Assembly (NCBI GenBank): GCA_028289645.1 | Contig: JANQOK010000012.1 | Location: 62,001 to 126,000 of the forward strand | Reading direction: 5' to 3' | DNA length: 64,000 nt | Source: Anderseniella sp. | Lineage (GTDB): Bacteria; Pseudomonadota; Alphaproteobacteria; Rhizobiales; Aestuariivirgaceae | Part shown: piece after piece, positions 25,901 through 34,365 of the stretch | How positions within the stretch are numbered: the first letter of the stretch is position 1 | Layout: each line of letters opens with the position of its first letter | Program-made: the position numbers and the translations under genes | Notes under the pieces: generated by a model | What the model saw: only the letters and a program-made list of their open reading frames with translations | Databases searched by the model: none | Told to the model about the DNA's origin: nothing

Positions 25901-26893
25901 TCAGCAATAGCGTTCGGCCCCGGGCCACTGCGCTTCAGTATACCTGTCGCCATGGGCAAATCCCGGCGGCAGGCACTGGGCGATTTCCGCCAGATCATCC
26001 GGGGTCGGGTTCAGGCTTGCACCGGCAGCCAGCTGTTCCAGGTGCGCCCGCGAGCGGGTGCCGGGAATAGGTATAAGATGATCGCCTTGTTCCAGAAGCC
26101 AGGCAATGGCAACCGTTGCGGGAGAGGCGCCGCGGGCCTGGCAAAACGCCCGGAAGCCGCCAAGCGCCTTGACATTGTGGGAGAAGTTGGGCTCGACAAA
26201 GCGCGGATTGCCTTTGCGGAAGTCCCCGTCGGCAAAGGTTTCGGGATCCGGCAGCGTGTCGGCGAACATGCCGCGCCCCAGGGGCGAGAACGGCACGAAC
26301 GTGACACCCAGTTCCTTGCAGGCCTGGATGACACCCAGCTCCGGCCCGCGGGTCCATAGCGAATATTCGCTTTGCACCGCTGTGACCGGATGCACCGCGT
26401 GGGCGCGGCGCAGCGAATAGGGCGCGATCTCGGAGAAGCCGATGCCGCCGATCTTGCCTTCCTCCTTGAAGCGCACCAGCGTTTCCATGACGTCCTCGAT
26501 GGGCCGGTCCGCTTCGCGGCGATGAATGTAGTACAGGGCCACGTGGTCGACGCCGAGATTGCGCAGCGACTTTTCCAGCGCCTCGCGCAGGTGCTCAGGC
26601 GAATTGTTGAAACCGCGCACATTGGTGTCGGGATCGCGGTAGATGCCCGCTTTCGTGGCGATGGTGAACCGGTTTGGATGATCCTTGATGAACGAGCCGA
26701 TGACCCGTTCCGACACGCCGGCGCCGTAGACGTTGGCCGTGTCGAGAAAGTTGATGCCGAGGTCAAGCGCGGCGGCCAGCGTGTCGTGGCTTTCGGCTTC
26801 GGTGGTCGGCCCGTAGGCACCGGCGAAACTCCAGCAGCCGACGCCGATCGCCGAGACGTCCGGGCCGCCCTTGCCCAGTTGGCGTTTGTGCAT
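25901..26893 (-). CDS. aldo/keto reductase
   Basis: 330 residues, TIM-barrel AKR with the full catalytic tetrad: Asp in NFLDTANVYG, Tyr in the same motif, Lys in IATKAGI and His in YYIHRREAD. The C-terminal nucleotide-phosphate site is IPGTRSRAHLEQ. It resembles the AKR11/12-type enzymes that act on small aldehydes or sugars with NADPH. Fourth after tctCBA; the intergenic distance to the preceding dehydrogenase is three bases, so they are co-transcribed. Confidence 0.93.
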   Translation of the reverse strand: MHKRQLGKGGPDVSAIGVGCWSFAGAYGPTTEAESHDTLAAALDLGINFLDTANVYGAGVSERVIGSFIKDHPNRFTIATKAGIYRDPDTNVRGFNNSPEHLREALEKSLRNLGVDHVALYYIHRREADRPIEDVMETLVRFKEEGKIGGIGFSEIAPYSLRRAHAVHPVTAVQSEYSLWTRGPELGVIQACKELGVTFVPFSPLGRGMFADTLPDPETFADGDFRKGNPRFVEPNFSHNVKALGGFRAFCQARGASPATVAIAWLLEQGDHLIPIPGTRSRAHLEQLAAGASLNPTPDDLAEIAQCLPPGFAHGDRYTEAQWPGAERYC

Positions 26894-26896
26894 GAA

Positions 26897-27784
26897 CTAA
26901 TCCTTCTTCACGTCTGTCTGTGCATAGACCTTGAGTGCGTCTTCCATGGTGCGGCTGGTGTCCATGGTCTCGCGGGTTTCGGAAGCAAACGGGGTCTGCT
27001 CCAGCACCCGGAAGATATCGGCAGCACCATCGTGGAAACCGGACGTCACACCGGCATCCGCAAAGGTGGCGGCGATCTCCTCCATCTCGCCGATCCAGCG
27101 TCCGGAATCGGCCGGCAGGCGCGGAATGCGGGCCCGCATCGCGTCCAGTGCAGGTTTCTGGCTGAACGCGAACTCCGCCGTCAGTTCCTCGGTCAGTCCG
27201 AGCTTCTCCGCTGCCAGCATGACGGCGGTCTGCAGTGTCCAGGTTCCCTTGGTCAGAGCGGCATAGACCATCTTCATGGCAGACGCCCGCCCGACCTCAT
27301 CTCCGAGGCTGATGACGTCAAAACCCTTGCCGTCCAGAGCCAGCATGGCAGACACGTCGCTGCCTGAAACATAGAACCTTGTGCCGCCGCCCTTGCCGGG
27401 TGCCAGGCCTATGATGCCGGCATCAATGAACGCTGCGCCTACGGCTGCAATGGCGTCACAGGCCTCGCGTGCGGTCGCAGGCGAGACGGCATTGCAGTCC
27501 ACATAGACCGGGGTGCTGCCGGCCTCCCGCATGGCGGCGGCGATGTCCTTTGCCAGACCGACAGCGGCGGACGGCGGCAGGATGGACAGGATGACATCGG
27601 CATGGCTGACCAGTTCCACCAGTGTGCCGGTATCCTGCATGCCGGCCCGCTGCGCCAGCGAGCGGGTTTCCTCACTGCGACCGGCGAGGCAGGTCAGCAC
27701 CGTATGGCCTGCAGCGGTCAGCGCGGCGCCGACACCATGGCCCATGTCACCGGGCATCAGGATTGCAATGACGGGCAGGCTCAT
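26897..27784 (-). CDS. NAD(P)-dependent dehydrogenase with DUF1932 C-terminal domain (6-PGDH/HIBADH-like)
   Basis: 295 residues: an N-terminal beta-hydroxyacid dehydrogenase-type Rossmann fold (VIAILMPGDMGHGVGAAL) and an all-helical C-terminal DUF1932 domain recognised by ASAMKMVYAALTKGTW, where the Lys is the putative catalytic residue. The start codon overlaps the tctA stop by one base (TGATG), so it is coupled to the transporter permease. Substrate unknown; it probably oxidises a hydroxy acid taken up by the TctCBA system. Confidence 0.85.
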   Translation of the reverse strand: MSLPVIAILMPGDMGHGVGAALTAAGHTVLTCLAGRSEETRSLAQRAGMQDTGTLVELVSHADVILSILPPSAAVGLAKDIAAAMREAGSTPVYVDCNAVSPATAREACDAIAAVGAAFIDAGIIGLAPGKGGGTRFYVSGSDVSAMLALDGKGFDVISLGDEVGRASAMKMVYAALTKGTWTLQTAVMLAAEKLGLTEELTAEFAFSQKPALDAMRARIPRLPADSGRWIGEMEEIAATFADAGVTSGFHDGAADIFRVLEQTPFASETRETMDTSRTMEDALKVYAQTDVKKD

Positions 27785-29448
27785 CAGGTGCGCTCTCCGG
27801 CAGCAGGCTTGAAATCGGCAGCTTTCTGGTGCGCCCGGTAGAGCGCGTATAGGCCGCCGGCCACCATCACGACGCCGATGCCAGGACGGATGACACCTTC
27901 CATCATGAACATGGCGGGCGCCAGCGCCAGCACCATCAGCGGTGTGTAATACAGTGTCCAGACTTTCTTGCCGCGATCGCGCTGATAGACTCCGAAGCCC
28001 ATGGAAAACAGGCTCAGGGTCAGGAAGAACACGGACCATGGATGGGTGATGAAGTTGGTCATGTCGGTGGACAGGGCGACGGCGCGGGCCAGCCAGCGTT
28101 CGGCAATCGGACCAAGCACGACGCCCAGGATCATCGGGGCCAGCGGGAAGCCCAGATTGCGCATGGCATAGCCGATCACGCCGAATATCAGCAGTGTCCA
28201 CATGTCATTGACAATGTTGTTGAGGGCAAAGACGCCGATGCCGCAATAGGCCAGGATGATGCCGGCCAGAACGTACATCTTCACTTTGGTCACCAGCACG
28301 AACAGTCTCAGAGCAACCGACTGGAAAAACAACACCAGGAAGTTGGCGAAGAAGAAGGCAATGAAGATTGAATAGGCAAGCACCGGCGCTTCGGAGATGA
28401 AGCTGGGGCTGGGCACCACATCGTGGATCAGGAGTGCGCCCAGCATGACAGCGGTGACGATGTCACCGGGAATGCCGAGCGCCATCATGGTGATCAGTGA
28501 CCCGCCGGCGGTCGCATTGTTCGAGGCTTCCGGCGCAATGATGCCGTCTTCGGTTCCGGTGCCGAATTTCTCCGGCGCCGGCGAGGCCTTTTTGGCCTGG
28601 TCATAGGCCAGGATGTTGGAGATTGATGAGCCTGCGGCCGGCAGGATGCCGGTGAAGATGCCGATGATCGCGGAGCGCACCAGGTTAACCCAACGTGACA
28701 GGACGATCTTGGCGGCCTTCATGTGCTCGATGCGGATGTCGATATCGCCGGCCTGGACCAGCGAGCGTCTCGCCTCTGCAGGATTTCGGATGTCACCCAT
28801 CAACTGGCTGAAGGCGAACAGACCGATCAGGACAGGCAGGAACGCAAACCCTTCCTGGAGATAGTCCGAACCAAAATCGAACCGCGATACGCCGTTGATG
28901 TCTTCCTCGCCGACGGTGGCGACGAGCAGGCCAAGCGCGCCTGAAATCAGACCCTTGATCAGATTCTTGCCGGCCAGGCTGGCGGTTATTGTGAGGGCGA
29001 AGAACACCAGGGCAAAATAGTCCCACGGCTGGAACTCAAGCCCGATGCGGGCGAGCTGCGGTGCAATGGCAATCAAGCAGATGGCGGAGATGATGCCGCC
29101 AAAGAACGATGACCATACGCCGAGGCCGAGCGCCAGGCCGGGACGGCCATTGCGGGCCATGGGAAAACCGTCGAACGTGGTCGCAACCGAAGACGGTGTG
29201 CCGGGAATGCCGATGAGGATGCCGGACATCAGTCCGCCGGACAGCCCGCCAACGAACACGCCGATCATGGTGGCAATGCCCTGGGAGGCGGTCATTGAGA
29301 AAGTGAACGGCAGGGTGAGTACCACCGCCATTGCGATAGTGAAGCCCGGAATGGCACCCGACAGCAGGCCGGCGATGGCCCCGGCGCTCATCAGCAGCAA
29401 TGTGTGAACCGTGGCAATTTCTGCGAACGCGGCGAAGATGTGTTCCAT
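27784..29448 (-). CDS. tctA: tripartite tricarboxylate transporter large permease TctA
   Basis: 554 residues, inner-membrane protein with about 12 helices and the TctA signatures GAIPGFTIAMAVVLTLPFTF and LIGIPGTPSSVATTFDGFPM, duplicated as ALGIPGDIVTAVMLGAL in the second half. It is about 50 residues longer than most TctA proteins because of a C-terminal hydrophobic hairpin and tail. With TctB and TctC it takes up a carboxylate using the proton or sodium gradient. It is 19 bases downstream of tctB. Confidence 0.93.
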   Translation of the reverse strand: MEHIFAAFAEIATVHTLLLMSAGAIAGLLSGAIPGFTIAMAVVLTLPFTFSMTASQGIATMIGVFVGGLSGGLMSGILIGIPGTPSSVATTFDGFPMARNGRPGLALGLGVWSSFFGGIISAICLIAIAPQLARIGLEFQPWDYFALVFFALTITASLAGKNLIKGLISGALGLLVATVGEEDINGVSRFDFGSDYLQEGFAFLPVLIGLFAFSQLMGDIRNPAEARRSLVQAGDIDIRIEHMKAAKIVLSRWVNLVRSAIIGIFTGILPAAGSSISNILAYDQAKKASPAPEKFGTGTEDGIIAPEASNNATAGGSLITMMALGIPGDIVTAVMLGALLIHDVVPSPSFISEAPVLAYSIFIAFFFANFLVLFFQSVALRLFVLVTKVKMYVLAGIILAYCGIGVFALNNIVNDMWTLLIFGVIGYAMRNLGFPLAPMILGVVLGPIAERWLARAVALSTDMTNFITHPWSVFFLTLSLFSMGFGVYQRDRGKKVWTLYYTPLMVLALAPAMFMMEGVIRPGIGVVMVAGGLYALYRAHQKAADFKPAAGERT

Positions 29449-29467
29449 GTCAGATCGCCCCCTGGCT

Positions 29468-29965
29468 CTACCGGATCGAGAAGATTTCGCCTTCAGGCAA
29501 AATCACCCGCAGGCCGAAGGTGAACAAAGTCCACATGAAACCCATGGACACGGTGGCATAGATCGCATGGCGGACAAGGTCACGCGGCGCCCAGCCGCCC
29601 AGTACGGTGAGCAGGGCGAAGACCAGCAGGATGCCGCCGACCAGCGCGCCGGCCCAGGGCAGAGTGATTAGAAACACGAAATAGATTGCGAAACAGATGA
29701 TTGGATTGCGGAAATACTCAAAAAACCCGCTTAAGCCAGGTTTCCGGCCATCAGACTCAGCGCTGCCAGAACCCGGATAGCTCAGTGACTGGACAAAATA
29801 AACGGCACTGAACAGGGTCAGCACCGCGACGATGATCTGCGGCCATGTGGACGGTTTCAGCGTGCCGTAGCCCGGCTGCCTGATGTGCAGGGACGACCAT
29901 GCCAGAAGTCCGCAGAACAACAGCAGCAGGATTGCGATTACGGTATCTCGGTTGAGGGTGCGCAT
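29468..29965 (-). CDS. tctB: tripartite tricarboxylate transporter small subunit TctB
   Basis: 165 residues with four membrane segments and the LGxRPWPxI-like segment replaced by GTLKPSTWPQII, as in TctB/DUF1468 proteins. It associates with TctA in the inner membrane. The start at 29965 drops a 12-residue extension that has no ribosome site; both are possible. It is separated from tctC by 93 bases that include a hairpin. Confidence 0.85.
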   Translation of the reverse strand: MRTLNRDTVIAILLLLFCGLLAWSSLHIRQPGYGTLKPSTWPQIIVAVLTLFSAVYFVQSLSYPGSGSAESDGRKPGLSGFFEYFRNPIICFAIYFVFLITLPWAGALVGGILLVFALLTVLGGWAPRDLVRHAIYATVSMGFMWTLFTFGLRVILPEGEIFSIR

Positions 29966-30011
29966 GGATGCCCGTACCAGCCTGGTGGGTGAAGTCAACA
30001 AATACAGGAAC

Positions 30012-30038
30012 GACCGGACACCTATTCGATGTCCGGTC
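30012..30038 (-). terminator. hairpin between tctC and tctB
   Basis: GACCGGACA and TGTCCGGTC form a perfect 9-base stem. On the minus strand it follows the tctC stop by about 20 bases without a T-run, so it is probably an attenuator or mRNA-protecting structure. On the plus strand it is followed by TTTT and could end any antisense transcript. Confidence 0.6.
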
Positions 30039-30058
30039 TTTTCAGTTTATGCAGGAGG

Positions 30059-31027
30059 CTATTTCTTGAACATGCCGACCTTGATGGCGACCTTTTCATG
30101 GGCCTCGTACTCGGCCTTGAACCACTCAGCGTACTCTTCGGCATTGCGGTACTTGATCTGGGTGCCCTTGGCTTCGAGCGACGACTTGAAGTCAGGGTTT
30201 TCGGCCGCCTTCTTGATGACACCTGCCCAGTAGTCGATGATCTCTTTCGGCGTACCTTTTGGTGCAACGATGCCCCGGTCCAGCGAATAGGTCATGTCGA
30301 CACCGAGTTCCTTCAGGGTCGGCAGGTCAGGCAGCAGGGGCGAGCGTTCGTCGGACGCGATCGCCATCGCCTTGAGGTCACCGGTGGCCAGGTGCTTCTT
30401 TGCCGTCGGGATGTTGATGGTGCCGAGCTTGATGGTATCGGCCAGCAATGCCGTCACGCGTTCCTTGGTACCGTCGAACGGAATATACTTGAATTTGGCG
30501 CCGGTGAGGTCTTCGAACAGCAGCCACATGAACTGGCTGGTGGAGCCGAAGGTTGCGCCGAGTTCGATGCTTTCCGGCGCTGCTTTTGCGGCAGCCACGA
30601 GTTCCTCGACCGAGTTGAACGGCACGCTGCCGGCGGCGCCCATGATTTCAGGCGTCGAGGTGACCTGCGCCACCATGTCAAAGCCGTCCCAGGTGAAGTC
30701 CACGCGACCGTTCAGATAGCCGACGATGGCGCTCTGGTGAATGGCAAACAGCGTGCAGCCATCAGGCTTCGCCTTGCGGGCTTCCTTGGCGCCCTTGTTG
30801 CCGCCCTGGCCAGGCACTGTCACGACCTGCAGCTTTACCGGCACATCCATTTCCTGAACGGTCTTTTCCATTTGTGAAAAGATGATGTGTGTGCCGCCGC
30901 CGGCCTTCCATGGCACGATCAGCTTGGCGGTGGTGCAGCCCATATCAAGTGCCTGCGCCGGTGCAGACATTCCAATGGCGGCGGCCGCAATGGCAATGCC
31001 GCCCAGAAGTGATTTGGCGAAACGCAT
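30059..31027 (-). CDS. tctC: tripartite tricarboxylate transporter binding protein TctC (Bug family)
   Basis: 322 residues with a Sec signal peptide ending A-Q-A (about residue 27). The Bug-family periplasmic fold is seen in LIVPWKAGGGTHIIFSQM, VVTVPGQGGNKGAKEARK and the DGCTLFAIHQS segment. Bug proteins bind carboxylates through two water-bridged loops with no charged ligand required. GGGAG lies 8 bases before the ATG. It heads the operon tctCBA-dehydrogenase-AKR-hydroxyacid dehydrogenase and is divergent from aspartate dehydrogenase. Confidence 0.92.
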   Translation of the reverse strand: MRFAKSLLGGIAIAAAAIGMSAPAQALDMGCTTAKLIVPWKAGGGTHIIFSQMEKTVQEMDVPVKLQVVTVPGQGGNKGAKEARKAKPDGCTLFAIHQSAIVGYLNGRVDFTWDGFDMVAQVTSTPEIMGAAGSVPFNSVEELVAAAKAAPESIELGATFGSTSQFMWLLFEDLTGAKFKYIPFDGTKERVTALLADTIKLGTINIPTAKKHLATGDLKAMAIASDERSPLLPDLPTLKELGVDMTYSLDRGIVAPKGTPKEIIDYWAGVIKKAAENPDFKSSLEAKGTQIKYRNAEEYAEWFKAEYEAHEKVAIKVGMFKK

Positions 31028-31058
31028 GTACTTCTCCCTGTAAGGTACGATTGAAATA

Positions 31059-31090
31059 TTGTTCTCGCGGCATTTGCCGCGAGGGAACAA
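31059..31090. promoter_or_regulatory. imperfect palindrome between tctC and aspartate dehydrogenase
   Basis: CTCGCGGCA (31064-31072) pairs with TGCCGCGAG (31075-31083); TTGTT and AACAA extend it with a GG bulge. It lies in the divergent intergenic region, in the tctC leader about 30 bases before the start. It may be an operator or a leader hairpin; no dedicated regulator gene is seen. Confidence 0.45.
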
Positions 31091-31163
31091 AAAAGACTAA
31101 GGGTATCGCTCGTTGAGTCAATCGCGCGGAGCGTCATTCGGTCCCGCAGGGCGGGAGAGCCAC

Positions 31164-31997
31164 ATGCAAAATAACCTGACATCGTCGCCGAAGCTGCGCC
31201 TAGGCATTGCCGGTCTTGGAACCATCGGGCTGGCGGTGGCCAGGCGCGTGGATGCAGGCGAGGCCGGTGACATGGTGGTATCCGCCGTGTCGGCACGCGA
31301 CGAGCAAAGGGCCGCAGCCAATGTCTCGGCATTTGCACACGTGCCGGACGTTGTGCCGATTGCCGAGATTGGCGCCCATTGCGACGTGGTGCTGGAATGT
31401 GCACCCAGGCCGGTTTTTGACGAACTTGCGGTATCGGCCATTTCCAATGGCTGCATCTTCATCCCGCTGTCGGTCGGCGCGCTGCTGGACCGGCCGGACA
31501 TGGTTGAGCAGGCGCGCGCCACCGGAGCGAAAATCATCGTGCCGACCGGTGCGCTGATCGGGCTTGATGCGGTCAAGGCGATTGCCCAGGGCACGGTTGC
31601 CAGCATCACCATGGTGACGCGCAAGCCGCCGCGCGGGCTGAAAGGCGCGCCGCACATTGCGGCAACCGGTGTGGATCTGGACAGTGTAAGTGAACCGCTG
31701 AAAGTGTTTTCAGGCACGGCGCGCGAGGCAGCCAAAGGCTTTCCTGCCAATGTCAACGTAGCCGCCGCTCTTGGCCTTGCCGGCGTCGGCCCGGACCGCA
31801 CCATGGTGGAAATCTGGGCCGATCCCACCGTTACGCACAACACCCATTCGATTACCGCAAAGTCGGATTCATCCGACTTCACCATGACGATTCAGAACAT
31901 TCCCACCGAGGAAAACCCACCCACCGGAAAAATCACTGCGCTGAGTGCCCTTGCAACCCTGCAGCGGTTGACATCGCCGCTGGTGGTCGGCACCTGA
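31164..31997 (+). CDS. aspartate dehydrogenase family protein
   Basis: 277 residues. The N-terminal Rossmann fold reads RLGIAGLGTIGLAVARRV and the catalytic/NadX-type domain contains VPTGALIGLDAVKA, TRKPPRGLKGAP and FPANVNVAAALGLAGVGPD, which are hallmarks of L-aspartate dehydrogenase (NAD(P)-dependent oxidative deamination to iminoaspartate/oxaloacetate). GGGAG precedes ATG 31164. No nadA/nadC neighbours, so a catabolic role with the following gamma-glutamyltransferase-like gene, 40 bases away, is more likely than NAD synthesis. Confidence 0.88.
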   Translation: MQNNLTSSPKLRLGIAGLGTIGLAVARRVDAGEAGDMVVSAVSARDEQRAAANVSAFAHVPDVVPIAEIGAHCDVVLECAPRPVFDELAVSAISNGCIFIPLSVGALLDRPDMVEQARATGAKIIVPTGALIGLDAVKAIAQGTVASITMVTRKPPRGLKGAPHIAATGVDLDSVSEPLKVFSGTAREAAKGFPANVNVAAALGLAGVGPDRTMVEIWADPTVTHNTHSITAKSDSSDFTMTIQNIPTEENPPTGKITALSALATLQRLTSPLVVGT

Positions 31998-32037
31998 GGC
32001 GGCATTCAACTCCCGTGTCCGGAAAGGGAAGTGACAC

Positions 32038-33636
32038 ATGAGAGATCTCGAACAACCCGGCCGCTCGCCGGTTTTGTCCACCAACGGCATGGCGGCGACC
32101 TCGCATCCGCTGTCGACACAGGTTGCGGTGCGGGTGTTGCAGGATGGCGGAAATGCGCTTGACGCCGCGGTTGCCGCGTGTGCTGTTCAATGTGTCGTCG
32201 AACCGGAATCGACAGGCATTGGCGGCGACTGCTTCTGCCTGTACGCACCGAACGGTAAGACCGATATCGTCGCCTACAACGGTTCCGGACGGGCGCCGGC
32301 AGCGGCCACCGCGCAGTGGTATGCCGACAACGGCATCGCCGAGATCGAACAGCAGAGCCCGCATTCGGTCACTGTGCCCGGCGCCGTCGATGCCTGGGAT
32401 AGGCTGGTGCGCGACCATGGCAGCAGGCCGCTGGCCGAACTGCTGGCGCCGGCCATCGACTTTGCCCGCAACGGCTATCCGATTTCTGCACGGGTGAGCG
32501 TGGATTTCGCCAGCCAGCACGACCATCTGCGCCATGATGACAACGCGGCAAAGGTTTTCCTGCGTGAAGACGGCGAACCTTTCGCGCACGGCCAGTTGCA
32601 CAGGCAGCCGGCCCTGGCGGATACGCTGCAGCTTATCGGCGAGAGCGGCCGGGACGGGTTCTATACCGGGTCCGTGGCGGAAGATGTCGTCAGCCATCTG
32701 CAATCCAGGGGCGGGTTGCACACGCTGGATGACTTTGCCGGCATGAAAGGCGAGTACGTCACGCCGATCAGCACCGAGTTTCGCGGGAATACGATTTACC
32801 AGTGCCCGCCCAACGGCCAGGGCGTGATTGCGCTGATGCTGCTCAACGTGATGAGCGGCATCGAGGCAGGCGAGGGCGGTCCGATCACATTGGAGCGGGT
32901 GCATCGCGAGATCGAGGCGGGCAGGCTTTGCTACCGGGACCGCAATCTGTACCTGGCAGATCCTGGCCAGTCGGATGTGCCGGTCGAATGGTTCCTGTCA
33001 GACGAACACGCTGCTGAAACCCGTGCCGCCATCAAGGACGAGCAGGCGCTGGATCCGCTGCCGCTGTTTTCGGCTCCGCGGCACAAATCCACCGTCTATA
33101 TTTCCGTTGTCGACAAGGACCGCAATGCGTGCAGCTTCATCAACACGCTGTTCCATAATTTCGGGTCAGGGCTGCTGGCGCCGAAATCAGGCGTCATGCT
33201 GCACAATCGTGGCCAGGGTTTCGTGCTCGATCCCGATCACCCGAATTGCATCGCGCCGGGCAAGCGGCCGCTGCACACGATCATTCCCGGCATGGTGGCC
33301 AGGGGAGGCCGTGTGGTGATGCCCTATGGTGTCATGGGCGGTGAATACCAGGCCTTCGGCCACATGCAGTTTCTCACCCGTTTGTGTGACTATGGCCATG
33401 ATGTGCAGGAAGCCCAGGATGCGCCGCGGTTTTTCCCGGACCCGTTCACTGGCGAGGTTGAGGTTGAAGGCACCATTCCGGCAGATGTTCTCGCCGGTCT
33501 GGAGGCCAAGGGGCACAAGCTGGTGCGCCCGGAAAAACCGATCGGCGGGTCGCAGGCGATTTGGATCGACTGGGACGAAGGCGTGCTCATGGGCGGCTCC
33601 GATCCGCGCAAGGACGGTTGCGCGATTGGGTATTAG
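32038..33636 (+). CDS. gamma-glutamyltransferase family Ntn-hydrolase
   Basis: 532 residues, the typical length of GGT precursors that cleave themselves into large and small chains. The N-terminal chain has STGIGGDCFCLY; the small chain should begin at nucleophile T352 in HKSTVYISVVDKD, followed by NFGSGLLAPKSGVMLHNR and PYGVMGGEYQAFGH. Because there is no signal peptide the protein appears cytosolic, unlike classical periplasmic GGT and more like oxamate amidohydrolase HpxW or cephalosporin-acylase-like members. It follows aspartate dehydrogenase, so it may free an amino acid from an amide or gamma-glutamyl substrate. Confidence 0.88.
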   Translation: MRDLEQPGRSPVLSTNGMAATSHPLSTQVAVRVLQDGGNALDAAVAACAVQCVVEPESTGIGGDCFCLYAPNGKTDIVAYNGSGRAPAAATAQWYADNGIAEIEQQSPHSVTVPGAVDAWDRLVRDHGSRPLAELLAPAIDFARNGYPISARVSVDFASQHDHLRHDDNAAKVFLREDGEPFAHGQLHRQPALADTLQLIGESGRDGFYTGSVAEDVVSHLQSRGGLHTLDDFAGMKGEYVTPISTEFRGNTIYQCPPNGQGVIALMLLNVMSGIEAGEGGPITLERVHREIEAGRLCYRDRNLYLADPGQSDVPVEWFLSDEHAAETRAAIKDEQALDPLPLFSAPRHKSTVYISVVDKDRNACSFINTLFHNFGSGLLAPKSGVMLHNRGQGFVLDPDHPNCIAPGKRPLHTIIPGMVARGGRVVMPYGVMGGEYQAFGHMQFLTRLCDYGHDVQEAQDAPRFFPDPFTGEVEVEGTIPADVLAGLEAKGHKLVRPEKPIGGSQAIWIDWDEGVLMGGSDPRKDGCAIGY

Positions 33637-33750
33637 TGCCATTTGAGATACGGGCAGTCAGTCGATGCAGATAATTGAAGCCTCAATTGTTTCAGTCCGC
33701 TCGGCGATCATGCGCTTTGAGCCAGCCGGAAGATCTTTTAAGACGACGAC

Positions 33751-33960
33751 ATGATCGAGTTCGAAGAAGTGGTCCTTCACTGGCGTGACCGGCATCTGCT
33801 CTCGGTGCTCGAACGCGAAAGAACCAAGAGTGAAAACAAGGATGCGGTGATTGGAGTCCTATTCGGCGCCGGCCATATGCGGGCAGTGATCAGTCACCTT
33901 ATGCGAAAGCGCGGATATCGACAGGTCTCCGCATACTGGGCCACGGTTTTCAACTTGTGA
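33751..33960 (+). pseudogene. C-terminal fragment of a TraB-like protein
   Basis: A 69-residue frame just after an in-frame TAA. It contains LHWRDRHLLSVLERER and then VIGVLFGAGHMRAVISHLMR followed by KRGYRQVSAYW, which matches the C-terminal core of TraB/PrgY-type and related proteins (RN..M...I then VGAGHLxG...L...GY). The N-terminal two thirds of such proteins are missing and there is no convincing ribosome site, so this looks like a decayed remnant. It could instead be a short independent protein. Confidence 0.45.
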
Positions 33961-34174
33961 GCGTGTTCATAGGAGCGCGACTCTACGACCTGGCTGGATC
34001 GCCGCTTCCTATCTGCCGGTTTGCCTTCCACAACATGCACCATATCCAGTCAGGGCCCAACCCAAGCAGGTTGTCTGCCGAATTTTCCAGCAGGAAGCCA
34101 ATGGAACAACTGCAGGATTGTAGCGATGTACAACCTATGGTAGCTGTAACTGGCAACAAGAACTGGAGGCAAAC

Positions 34175-34252
34175 ATGTACAATTTCTCACCGGAACCAAA
34201 AGGGCCACCCCCACCACCCCCACCACCTCCTCCGCCTCCGCCGGTGGAATAG
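34175..34252 (+). CDS. 25-residue polyproline microprotein
   Basis: ATG follows GGAGG by five bases, a near-ideal ribosome site. The frame encodes MYNFSPEPKG, thirteen consecutive prolines, then V-E and a stop. The prolines use mixed codons (CCA, CCC, CCT, CCG), so this is not a simple mononucleotide slip. A terminator-like hairpin lies 55 bases downstream, giving a possible self-contained unit. A run of thirteen prolines should stall ribosomes unless EF-P is active, so it could act as a translation sensor or leader peptide rather than as a stable protein. I do not recognise a family. Confidence 0.5.
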   Translation: MYNFSPEPKGPPPPPPPPPPPPPVE

Positions 34253-34306
34253 CTTTGGTAGACACGTGTCCGGAAGGATGTGTGATTTGACATGATGTGT
34301 AATTCG

Positions 34307-34336
34307 GGAACCTCGTAGCTTACGGGGTTCCTTTGT
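34307..34336 (+). terminator. intrinsic terminator-like hairpin after the micro-ORF
   Basis: GGAACCTCGTA (34307-34317) pairs with TACGGGGTTCC (34321-34331) with one T-G wobble and a three-base loop, followed by TTTGT. The U-tract is short, so efficiency may be modest. Confidence 0.6.
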
Positions 34337-34365
34337 CTCGGCGGGGACTGCTAAGACTGCTCGAC

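Larger units (their letters stand above)
33637..34365. other. gene-poor stretch
   Basis: About 730 bases that hold a TraB-like fragment (33751-33960), a polyproline micro-ORF (34175-34252) and a terminator (34307-34331). The palindrome GACACGTGTC is at 34261-34270. The longer plus-strand frame 33957-34295 is not protein-like. Base composition is visibly less GC-rich than the flanks. Confidence 0.45.

Noticed and set aside
33957-34295. 112-codon frame over the gene-poor stretch
   Set aside because: Starts inside the end of the TraB-like fragment, lacks a ribosome site and becomes His/Arg low-complexity only because it reads the polyproline codons out of frame.
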